NCBI GenBank assembly: GCA_036557505.1
Contig: DATBHM010000233.1
Span: forward strand, 1-19,617
Direction: 5' to 3'
DNA from: DATBHM01 sp036557505
GTDB lineage: Bacteria; Actinomycetota; UBA4738; JACQTL01
DNA length: 19,617 nucleotides
The position numbers and the translations under genes are program-made. The notes beneath the pieces are model-generated. The model was not told where the DNA came from. It saw only the letters and a list, made by a program, of their open reading frames with translations, and ran no database searches. Below are positions 7,261 to 13,665 of the stretch, piece by piece; the first letter of the stretch is position 1; each line of letters opens with the position of its first letter.

Positions 7261-7398
7261 CTGCCCCGGCCACCACACCAGGCATCTACAGAAGGCGAAG
7301 TCCCGGCCCCCGGCCCGAGTGAGAGCCCCGGCACGTGCCGATGCACCAGGCGGGAGCGATACTCTCCAGCCGTCAACGGCAGACGGGGAGGGGTGACC

Positions 7399-7863
7399 GT
7401 GACAGCAGCGACCGGTCAATCGGTACGGGTGGTCGGACCCGGCGAGGGCGACGTCGTCACATTTCGGAACGGCGTGGTGATGGCCCGCAAGGTGACCAGC
7501 GAGGAGACCGGGGGCCGATGGGCGTTGGGCGTTGGGGACAATCCCAATCCGGGATTCGTGAACACGCCGCACACGCACACCGAGCCGGAGGCCTTCTACG
7601 TTCTGGAGGGGACGTATACGTTCTTCACTGAAGGGGACGACCGAGAGGTCGGACCCGGAACCCTGGTGTTCATCCCGCCGGAAACGCGGCACGGCTTCGT
7701 GGTCGGCCCCGGAGGAGGAAAGCTCCTGTGCGTGTGGCCGGCGGCGTTCGACGGCTACTTCCGGGAGATGAACGAAGCGCTGTCGTCAGGAACCGCGACT
7801 CCTGGGGTCATGGACGAGATCGCCGGACGGCACGGCATGAGCAACCTCCCGCCTTCACCCTGA
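7399..7863 (+). CDS. Single-domain cupin protein with intact metal site
   Basis: Predicted 154-residue single-domain cupin. Motif 1 is seen as HTHTEPEAFYVLEG, with metal ligands His58, His60 and Glu64 and Gly71 at the expected spacing. Motif 2 is GTLVFIPPETRHGF, with Pro93 and the fourth ligand His98. A mononuclear metal centre is therefore expected in the cytoplasm. Small cupins of this kind include dioxygenases, isomerases and mere ligand binders, and the sequence does not decide between them. I chose GTG at 7399 because the GGGGAGGGG purine tract (7385-7393) gives 8-base spacing from GGAG; the in-frame GTG at 7393 lies within that tract. GATACT at 7358-7363 is a possible -10 without a clear -35. 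The gene stands alone and converges with the FAH-fold gene. Confidence 0.88.
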   Translation: MTAATGQSVRVVGPGEGDVVTFRNGVVMARKVTSEETGGRWALGVGDNPNPGFVNTPHTHTEPEAFYVLEGTYTFFTEGDDREVGPGTLVFIPPETRHGFVVGPGGGKLLCVWPAAFDGYFREMNEALSSGTATPGVMDEIAGRHGMSNLPPSP

Positions 7864-7867
7864 AGCC

Positions 7868-7886
7868 GCATCCAGAAGCCTGGTGC
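7868..7886. terminator. Possible bidirectional hairpin between convergent genes
   Basis: The 25-base gap between the cupin stop (7863) and the FAH-fold stop (7889) is nearly filled by GCA-T-CCAG / loop AAGC / CTGG-TGC, a 7-pair stem with one bulged T. It has no T-tract on either side, so it is at best a weak or factor-assisted terminator. Confidence 0.3.
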
Positions 7887-7888
7887 GC

Positions 7889-8731
7889 TCAGCCGAACCG
7901 CTTCGGCGGGCGGGTCGCGGCGACCGTTCCGCCGAGCGTCCCGAACCCCTCCGCGTGCCCCTCCACGACGGCCCCCCGGTCCAGGCAGGGGGCCCGGCCC
8001 TGGTCGCACGGGTCGGCCACCGCGCCGGCCATGACCACGTCGCCCGGCCACAGGTCCTGGGCCTTCGACAGGTACGCGAGCATCTCGGGGAACGACCACC
8101 CCAGGCCCGAGAGGTCGCCCTCCGTCCGAACCACGCCGTCGATCGTCAGGCTGAGGGTCAGCGAAGACGGGTCCGGTAGGTCTTCGACCGTCTCCACGAC
8201 CGGCCCCAGCGACGTCGCGAAGTCCCGCGCGCGAGCCGGCGCGCCGCCCGCCGCCATCTCCCGCCGTTCCTCGTCCCGCGCCACCCAGGCCAGCGCGAGC
8301 GTGTACCCGAGGATGGACCGCGACGCCTCGGCGACCGTCAGCTCCCGACCCCACCGGCTGACGACGCAGGCCAGCTTCAGCTCGACGTCGAGCTCCCGGA
8401 CGAACGGCGGCGGCTCGATCGCCGCGCCGGGCCCCACCGCCGAGCGGTGGTTCACCGTCCGGTAGGTCCGGCCGGTGCCGAAGTCGCGGATCGACGAGGG
8501 GAGCAGGGGCGCCTGGAGCCGGGCCGCCGGGACCGCGAACGTCAGCACGTCCTCCCGGGTGAGCGCCTCCCTGGCCGCCTCCAGCACGGTGCCCCGGTCG
8601 GACGCGACGAGCGTCTCCATCGTCGCGGGAAACACGGGGTGCCCGACCGCCTCGGCCAGGTCGACGACGCGTTTGCCGACGACCGCCCCGAGTCGCCGAT
8701 CCCCCTTCCGTTCGAAGGTGGCGAGCTTCAC
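7889..8731 (-). CDS. Fumarylacetoacetate hydrolase (FAH) fold protein with degenerate metal site
   Basis: Predicted 280 residues, the usual length for single-domain FAH family hydrolases/isomerases. GTG at 8731 gives the family's standard opening MKLATF. Recognisable family segments are IRDF (81-84), RELDVELKLACVV (112-124), ILGYTLALAWVARD (140-153), RDFATSLGPVVET (169-181), GWSFPEMLAYLS (211-222), WPGDVV (228-233) and the closing EGFGTLGGTV. The metal-site residues deviate: the D-x-E-x-E motif reads D115-V-E117-L-K119, the Asp of the usual NDxSARD is Ala148 (LAWVARD), GKDF is ARDF, and the TGTP/SGTV loop is AGAV. Enzymes of this family cleave or isomerise 2,4-dioxo acids in aromatic and sugar-acid pathways; this copy may have lost that activity. 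It lies 66 bases after the phosphatase stop in the same direction. No ribosome site precedes the GTG. Confidence 0.85.
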   Translation of the reverse strand: MKLATFERKGDRRLGAVVGKRVVDLAEAVGHPVFPATMETLVASDRGTVLEAAREALTREDVLTFAVPAARLQAPLLPSSIRDFGTGRTYRTVNHRSAVGPGAAIEPPPFVRELDVELKLACVVSRWGRELTVAEASRSILGYTLALAWVARDEERREMAAGGAPARARDFATSLGPVVETVEDLPDPSSLTLSLTIDGVVRTEGDLSGLGWSFPEMLAYLSKAQDLWPGDVVMAGAVADPCDQGRAPCLDRGAVVEGHAEGFGTLGGTVAATRPPKRFG

Positions 8732-8732
8732 A

Positions 8733-8760
8733 GGGAGGGCGATGCTACACCCGGCCTCCC
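8733..8760 (-). repeat. Inverted repeat sequestering the region before the FAH-fold start
   Basis: On the transcript of the FAH-fold gene GGGAGG (from 8760-8755) can pair with CCTCCC (8738-8733), 16 bases apart; the second arm is one base before the GTG at 8731. The only SD-like sequence is thus too far away and paired, and an anti-SD-like tract abuts the start. TAGCAT (8747-8742) inside the loop could be a -10 for a near-leaderless transcript. Functional meaning is inferred. Confidence 0.3.
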
Positions 8761-8797
8761 GTCGTTTCCGGGATTTCGGGCGCGGGTTCGCGGAGCG

Positions 8798-10534
8798 CTA
8801 GGACGAGCCCTGGGCCAGTGCCCGCATCCCGGGCAGCCACGTCCCGGGGAACGACGTCAGCAGCACCCTCTTGTGGGCGTTCGACCCCGAGACCCCGTTC
8901 GGGTGGACGGTCGATTCGAGCTCGGTCAGCCCCCGCATGTTGCTCGCGATCTCCTCGAGCGAGAAGTCCTTCCGCTGCATCTCGTCCACGTCGACGAACG
9001 ACCAGCCCGGCCGGACCCTCGAGACCACCGGATCCTTCCTGTTCCCGCTCGGGAACGAGGAGTCCAGGTGGCGCTGCACGGCCTCGACCTTGATGTTGTA
9101 GCCCCCGCTGACCGTCCGGGCGGCCGAGTGCCCGTGGTCGGCGGTGATCAGCAGCACCCACTGTCCCTTCCCCACGTGGGCGTCGAGGAACTGGATGAAC
9201 CCCGGCAACGCTGCGTCCTGCGCCTTCACGCAGTCGCCCATCTCCTGGCTCGAGGCCGTGAACAGGTGCCCGATCTCGTCGATCAGCTTGTAGTTGACGA
9301 ACATGAGGTCGGTGCCCTCGTGCTGGCCGAACCCCTCCCGCTTCATGACCTCCAGCAGCGCCCTGGTCTGGTAGGGGATCCGGGCCGGCGAGTCGAACCC
9401 ACCCCGCAGGTCCTGGTAGTCGTGGCCTCGCCACTTGCCGTCGAGGATGCCGTCGGCGGCGTCGGCCACCTGCCAGTAGCTGGTCACGGTCGGGAAGTCG
9501 TTCACGTAGTCGGGGAACCGGTAGAACTCGGCCTGCGTCGGGCTGAGCCCCCAGGTGACGCCCTCGGCGCCCCGGCCGCCGCCCTTCTCTCGGAGCACCG
9601 CCAGCTGGCGCTTCCCCCCCTGGAACGCCGTGCTGGTGCCCATCATCCCCAGGTGCCAGGCGAGCGTGGCGAACAGCCCCACCTCCACCTTGTCCCCCAT
9701 CTCCGCGCCGTAGTGGTCGGCGAACGTCGGAAGGAGCATGGCCACCGGGCCCGGCGCCCAGGGGTCCTTCACGGACCCGTCGGAGAACCGCTGGACGTTG
9801 TCGAGGATCCCGTGGCGGCGGGGGTAGGCGCCCGTCCCCATTGTCGCGTGCACGGGGGCGGTCGACGACGGCGCCGAGCCCACGGTGGCGTTCGCGTAGC
9901 TCACGCCCTCCGACATCAGCCGGTGGAGGTTCGGCCAGTTCTTCGGCCACAGGCCGAGCACGTACATGCCGCCCGCGTCCCACACCAGCGTCACGATGAG
10001 CTTGGGTTTGGGGGCACCGGGCGCGATCACCTCCTCCATCGCCGTGCCGTCCGGCGCCTGGAAGTCCGTGAACCCGGTCAGCGCGGCGAGCGTCGGCGCC
10101 TGGTCGGCGGAGGTGACCTCGCGCTCGATCCTGCCGCGCTTCGGGACGATCCCCGGCCCGTACCAGACCATCGGGACGTGCTGGGTGTACGGCCAGGGCG
10201 TCGAGTGGCTGATGCCGCCGTCGAAGTAGTTGTAGCCGAGCGGCACCGTCACCACGTCGCCGGACATCCCGGGGAGGAACCCCTGGTAGACGCGCTCGAG
10301 CACCGGACCCGGCGTGGCCTTGAGGATGGCCTCCGCCTCCGGCGGCAGCTGCGCGGGGGGCGTCGCCGTCGGGAACTCGATCCCCGCCCCGGTGGTTCCC
10401 GGAACAGGCGTCCGCGGGTGGCCGCCGCCGGACGTGCAGGACGCCAGGTACATCGCGAGCGGAGCGGCAGCCGCGCCCTTCAGGAAGGCGCGTCGCGAGA
10501 TGGCCTGGGGCCGGGGGTCGTCGTGGTCGTCCAT
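8798..10534 (-). CDS. Tat-exported alkaline phosphatase superfamily lipoprotein, circularly permuted motif order
   Basis: Complete 578-residue protein starting at ATG 10534. SRRAFLKG (Arg14, Arg15) is a strong Tat motif and LASC (Cys33) a lipobox, so it should be exported folded and lipid-anchored outside. In order: GISHSTPWPYTQHVP with His110; GPG (126-128); SADQAPT (142-148); Asp186 (VWDAGG); nucleophile Thr225 (SSTAPVHATMGTG); HGILDN with Asn246; D419-x3-H423; ADHGH with Asp466, His467. These match the two-metal site of PafA-type alkaline phosphatases and nucleotide pyrophosphatases/phosphodiesterases, but in PafA the His110-GPG-DxAPT block follows ADHG at the C-terminus. No K-x-R pair corresponding to PafA's phosphate-binding residues is evident, so a diesterase or another ester is as likely as a monoester. 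AAGGA lies only 2 bases before the ATG. The FAH-fold gene follows after 66 bases. Confidence 0.9.
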   Translation of the reverse strand: MDDHDDPRPQAISRRAFLKGAAAAPLAMYLASCTSGGGHPRTPVPGTTGAGIEFPTATPPAQLPPEAEAILKATPGPVLERVYQGFLPGMSGDVVTVPLGYNYFDGGISHSTPWPYTQHVPMVWYGPGIVPKRGRIEREVTSADQAPTLAALTGFTDFQAPDGTAMEEVIAPGAPKPKLIVTLVWDAGGMYVLGLWPKNWPNLHRLMSEGVSYANATVGSAPSSTAPVHATMGTGAYPRRHGILDNVQRFSDGSVKDPWAPGPVAMLLPTFADHYGAEMGDKVEVGLFATLAWHLGMMGTSTAFQGGKRQLAVLREKGGGRGAEGVTWGLSPTQAEFYRFPDYVNDFPTVTSYWQVADAADGILDGKWRGHDYQDLRGGFDSPARIPYQTRALLEVMKREGFGQHEGTDLMFVNYKLIDEIGHLFTASSQEMGDCVKAQDAALPGFIQFLDAHVGKGQWVLLITADHGHSAARTVSGGYNIKVEAVQRHLDSSFPSGNRKDPVVSRVRPGWSFVDVDEMQRKDFSLEEIASNMRGLTELESTVHPNGVSGSNAHKRVLLTSFPGTWLPGMRALAQGSS

Positions 10535-10572
10535 GGTCCTTACGTGTGCGGGGCCCGGCCGGCGGGGGGAGG

Positions 10573-10584
10573 CACCGATCGGTG
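10573..10584. promoter_or_regulatory. Perfect 12-base palindrome (CACCGATCGGTG), candidate operator
   Basis: The 12-base sequence is its own reverse complement and lies in the 215-base gap between the divergent phosphatase and aldehyde dehydrogenase genes. It falls where transcription from the candidate minus-strand -10 (10594-10589) would begin, a classic repressor position. Any binding protein is unknown. Confidence 0.4.
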
Positions 10585-10588
10585 GCGC

Positions 10589-10617
10589 ATTCTACCCGGG
10601 CCCGATGGAAACCGGAA
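10589..10617 (-). promoter_or_regulatory. Candidate promoter of the phosphatase gene (TTCCGG - 17 - TAGAAT)
   Basis: On the minus strand TAGAAT (10594-10589) matches TATAAT at five of six bases. TTCCGG (10617-10612), 17 bases upstream, is a poor -35. Start would fall near 10582, giving a leader of about 48 bases before ATG 10534. Confidence 0.45.
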
Positions 10618-10675
10618 TCATCCCGCGCGCCCCCGATGCCGCGACCAATCGGCGGGCGGACCTGTTTGCGCTGCT

Positions 10676-10704
10676 CCCAATGGGTGCAGACGATGGGAAT
10701 TGGG
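10676..10704. repeat. CCCAAT / ATTGGG inverted repeat upstream of the catabolic operon
   Basis: CCCAAT at 10676-10681 and ATTGGG at 10699-10704 form 6-base arms 17 bases apart, about 45-75 bases before the aldehyde dehydrogenase start. TACCAT at 10711-10716 is a possible plus-strand -10 just downstream. The spacing (23 bases centre to centre) would suit a dimeric regulator, but this is weak evidence. Confidence 0.28.
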
Positions 10705-10749
10705 CGCCGCTACCATGGACGGAACCGGGTTCGAGGGAGGCGAGATTCC

Positions 10750-12318
10750 ATGGCGGACACCACGTTCCGCATCACGTACGCCACGATGTCGGCCGACAAC
10801 GAGGAGCTGCACCGCCGCTACGAGGAGGCCGTCGAGCGGGCCCGCGGGTGGCTCGGTCAGGAGCACCCGTTCTTCGTCGACGGCGAGGAGCGGTGGGGGA
10901 CCGGGTTCCACGAGGAGCGCTCCCCGATCGACTCCGAGATCGTCGTCGGGAAGTTCGCCCAGGGGACGAAGCAGGACGCCAAGGACGCCATCGCGGCCGC
11001 CAAGGCGTACGCGCCGACGTGGGCGGCGACGCCGTGGAAGGAGCGAGTCGCCATCATGCGTCGGGTCGCCGACATCATCTCCGAGCGGGTGTTCGACTAC
11101 GCGGCCCTCATGGCGATCGAGGTGGGCAAGAACCGCCTCGAGGCCATGGGCGACGTCCAGGAGACCGCCGACCTCATCGAGTACTACTGCGACTCGATGG
11201 AGCGGAACGAGGGCTTCCAGAAGCCGATGGGCAAGCTGTCCGACTCCGAGCACAACTCCGACGTGCTGCGCCCGTACGGCGTCTGGGGCGTGATCAGCCC
11301 GTTCAACTTCCCGATGGCGCTGGCCGGCGGCCCGGTCGGCGCGGCGCTCGTGGCAGGCAACACCGTCGTGCTGAAGCCGTCGAACGCCGGCGCGTTCATG
11401 GGCGTGAAGCTCGCCGAGGCGCTCCGCGACGGCGGCGTCCCCGCCGGCGCGTTCCACATGGTCACCGGCCCGGGCAGCGAGGTCGGGCAGGAGATCCAGG
11501 ACAGCCCGGACGTCGACGGCCTCACGTTCACCGGCTCGTACGACGTCGGCATGGGCATCTACAAGCACTTCGCCAAGGACTATCCGAAGCCGGCCATCTG
11601 CGAGATGGGCGGGAAGAACCCGGCCATCGTCAGCGCCAACGCCGACCTCGACAAGGCGAGCGACGGCGTGATGCGGTCGGCGTTCGGGTTCGGCGGGCAG
11701 AAGTGCTCGGCCACCTCCCGCGTGTACGTCGAGCGCTCGGTGTACGACGACTTCGTCGCCAAGCTCAAGGAGAAGGCCGAGGCGATCAAGGTCGGCGACC
11801 CGCTCGTCAAGGAGAACTGGCTGGGCCCGGTCATCAACCAGGACGCCGTGGACACGTTCCAGGAGGCCGCCGAGGAGGCCAGGAAGAACGGCACGATCGT
11901 GGCCGGCGGCTCGCGGATCGAGGAGGGGGATCTGGGTCGCGGCAACTTCGTGCAGCCGACGGTGGCCCAGGTCCCGCTCGACAACTGGATCTGGAAGAAG
12001 GAGCTGTTCGTGCCGTTCGTCGCGGTCGGTCCGGTCGACTCGCTCGACCAGGCCTTCCAGCTGGCGAACGACACCGAGTACGGCCTCACGGCCGGGTTCT
12101 TCAGCGAGGACCAGGGCGAGATCGACCGGTTCCTCGACACGATCCAGGCCGGCGTCGTGTACGTGAACCGGCGGGCCGGCGCCACCACGGGCGCCTGGCC
12201 CGGGTACCAGCCGTTCGGCGGGTGGAAGGGCTCCGGCACGTCCGGCAAGGCCGGCGGCGGCGACTACTACGTGCAGCAGTACATGCGCGAGCAGTCGAGG
12301 ACGGTGATCTCCGAGTGA
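10750..12318 (+). CDS. Aldehyde dehydrogenase, L-glutamate gamma-semialdehyde (1-pyrroline-5-carboxylate) dehydrogenase-like
   Basis: Predicted 522-residue NAD(P)-dependent aldehyde dehydrogenase. ATG 10750 has GGGAGG 9 bases upstream. Family landmarks: PFNFPMA with Asn186, GNTVVLKPS, FTGSYDVG (260-267), the general base Glu285 (CEMGGKNP) and the catalytic Cys319 (FGGQKCSATSR). The N-terminal stretch NEELHRRYEEAVERARGWLG, the GQKCSA motif and the C-terminal GYQPFGGWKGSGTSGKAGGGDY closely resemble the RocA type of P5C dehydrogenase, which oxidises glutamate semialdehyde to glutamate. First gene of a six-gene run; it overlaps the next gene by 4 bases (GTGA). With an ornithine-type aminotransferase directly after it, an ornithine/arginine or proline breakdown role fits best; oxidation of another omega-amino-aldehyde cannot be excluded. 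Confidence 0.9.
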   Translation: MADTTFRITYATMSADNEELHRRYEEAVERARGWLGQEHPFFVDGEERWGTGFHEERSPIDSEIVVGKFAQGTKQDAKDAIAAAKAYAPTWAATPWKERVAIMRRVADIISERVFDYAALMAIEVGKNRLEAMGDVQETADLIEYYCDSMERNEGFQKPMGKLSDSEHNSDVLRPYGVWGVISPFNFPMALAGGPVGAALVAGNTVVLKPSNAGAFMGVKLAEALRDGGVPAGAFHMVTGPGSEVGQEIQDSPDVDGLTFTGSYDVGMGIYKHFAKDYPKPAICEMGGKNPAIVSANADLDKASDGVMRSAFGFGGQKCSATSRVYVERSVYDDFVAKLKEKAEAIKVGDPLVKENWLGPVINQDAVDTFQEAAEEARKNGTIVAGGSRIEEGDLGRGNFVQPTVAQVPLDNWIWKKELFVPFVAVGPVDSLDQAFQLANDTEYGLTAGFFSEDQGEIDRFLDTIQAGVVYVNRRAGATTGAWPGYQPFGGWKGSGTSGKAGGGDYYVQQYMREQSRTVISE

Positions 12319-13661
12319 GCTCGTCCGACGCCGCGCTCGCCTGGGACGAGCTGTCGGCGCTGGCCGAACCGCGACTGCGGACCGAGATCCCCGGGCCCCG
12401 CGGCCGGGAGGTGATCGAACGCGACGCCCTCGTCACGTCGCCCTCGCTCCCGCGGGCGTACCCGCTGGTGCCGGCGCGGGGCGCAGGATCGATGGTCGAG
12501 GACGTCGACGGGAACGTGTTCCTCGACTTCAACGCGGGGATCGCGGTGTGCTCCACCGGCCACGCCCACCCCAAGGTGGTCGAGGCCGTCAAGCAGCAGG
12601 CCGACCGGCTGCTCCACTACTCCGGGACGGACTTCTACCTCCCGGTGTACTCGGAGGTGTGCCGGCGGCTCGACTCGATGACGCCGGTGGGCGGATCGGC
12701 CCGGTCGTTCCTGACGAACAGCGGCACGGAGGCCGTGGAGGCCGCGCTGAAGCTGGCGCGGCACCAGACCGGGCGGCAGTACGTGGTGGCGTTCCTCGGG
12801 GCGTTCCACGGGCGGTCGTACGGCAGCGTGTCGCTCACGGCGTCCAATTCGCTGTACCGGGCGACGTTCGGCCCGCTGCTGCCGGGGATCATCCACGCGC
12901 CGTACGCCAACGCGTTCCGGCCCTACAAGACCGGTGAGGACGCGTTCTCGCTGGACGGGCTCGACTACCTGCGCGACGTGGTGTTCACGCGGCTGGCCAA
13001 GCCGACGGAGATCGCGGCCGTCGTGCTCGAGCCAATCCAGGGCGAGGGCGGGTACGTGGTGCCGCCGGCGGAGTGGGTTCGGGGCCTGCGATCGCTCTGT
13101 GACGAGTTCGGCATCCTGCTGGTGGCCGACGAGGTGCAGTCCGGCATGGGCCGGACTGGCCGCGTGTGGGCCATGGAGCAGTTCGACGTCGTGCCGGACA
13201 TCGTGCTCGCCGGCAAGGGCGTGGCGAGCGGCATGCCGCTCGGTGCGATGATCGCCAGGTCCGAGCTCATGACGTGGACGACCGGCATGCACGGCTCGAC
13301 GTACGGCGGCAACCCGCTGGCGTGTGCGGCCGCGTTGGCCACGTTCGATCTCATCGAGAACGAGCTGGCGGCCAACGCCGAGAAGGTCGGCGGGGTGCTC
13401 CTCGAGGGGCTGCGGTCGCTCGAGTCCGAGTTCTCGCTCATCGAGGAGGTCCGGGGGATGGGCCTGATGATCGGCATCGAGTTCGCCGACCACGACACGG
13501 CGGCGGCGGTCGAGGACGCGTGCTTCCGCCGCGGGCTGCTGGTGCTCGGTGCCGGCGACAGCGCGATCCGCATGTCGCCGCCGCTGGTCCTCCGCGAGGA
13601 TCAGGCCGAGGCCGGCCTGGGCATCTTCGGCGAGGCGCTCGCCGAGGTCGCGGCCGCCTGA
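12315..13661 (+). CDS. Class III aminotransferase, acetylornithine/ornithine/GABA type
   Basis: Predicted 448 residues from GTG 12315, which overlaps the preceding stop. The frame is open far upstream, but those residues belong to no known domain and overlap the dehydrogenase. PLP features are intact: NSGTEAVEAALKLAR (135-149), GAFHGRSYG, EPIQGEGGYVVPP (239-251), LLVADEVQSGMGRTG with Asp272, and LAGKGVASGMPLG with the Schiff-base Lys301. The RGLLVLGAGDSAIRMSPPL ending resembles archaeal-type ornithine aminotransferases and related broad-specificity enzymes. An extra N-terminal stretch of about 45 residues precedes the conserved PLVPARG. Paired with the glutamate-semialdehyde-dehydrogenase-like enzyme it could take ornithine to glutamate in two steps; 4-aminobutyrate or another omega-amine is the main alternative. 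Confidence 0.9.
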   Translation: MSSSDAALAWDELSALAEPRLRTEIPGPRGREVIERDALVTSPSLPRAYPLVPARGAGSMVEDVDGNVFLDFNAGIAVCSTGHAHPKVVEAVKQQADRLLHYSGTDFYLPVYSEVCRRLDSMTPVGGSARSFLTNSGTEAVEAALKLARHQTGRQYVVAFLGAFHGRSYGSVSLTASNSLYRATFGPLLPGIIHAPYANAFRPYKTGEDAFSLDGLDYLRDVVFTRLAKPTEIAAVVLEPIQGEGGYVVPPAEWVRGLRSLCDEFGILLVADEVQSGMGRTGRVWAMEQFDVVPDIVLAGKGVASGMPLGAMIARSELMTWTTGMHGSTYGGNPLACAAALATFDLIENELAANAEKVGGVLLEGLRSLESEFSLIEEVRGMGLMIGIEFADHDTAAAVEDACFRRGLLVLGAGDSAIRMSPPLVLREDQAEAGLGIFGEALAEVAAA

Positions 13662-13665
13662 CGCC

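Noticed and set aside
8798..10534. Idea that the N-terminal His/GPG/DxAPT block is an extra copy added to a normal phosphatase
   Set aside because: No second copy of GPG or DxAPT follows ADHGH in the remaining 110 residues, so relocation fits better than duplication.
8447..11293. Plus-strand open frame of 948 codons
   Set aside because: It runs antisense through the phosphatase and FAH-fold genes and out of frame into the dehydrogenase; its composition is Arg/Pro/His/Gly-rich with no domain, typical of high-GC shadow frames.
10314..12314. Apparent 667-codon N-terminal extension of the first aminotransferase
   Set aside because: The frame merely lacks stops; the stretch overlaps two other genes and has no domain. 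The GTGA overlap at 12315 gives a normal-length protein.
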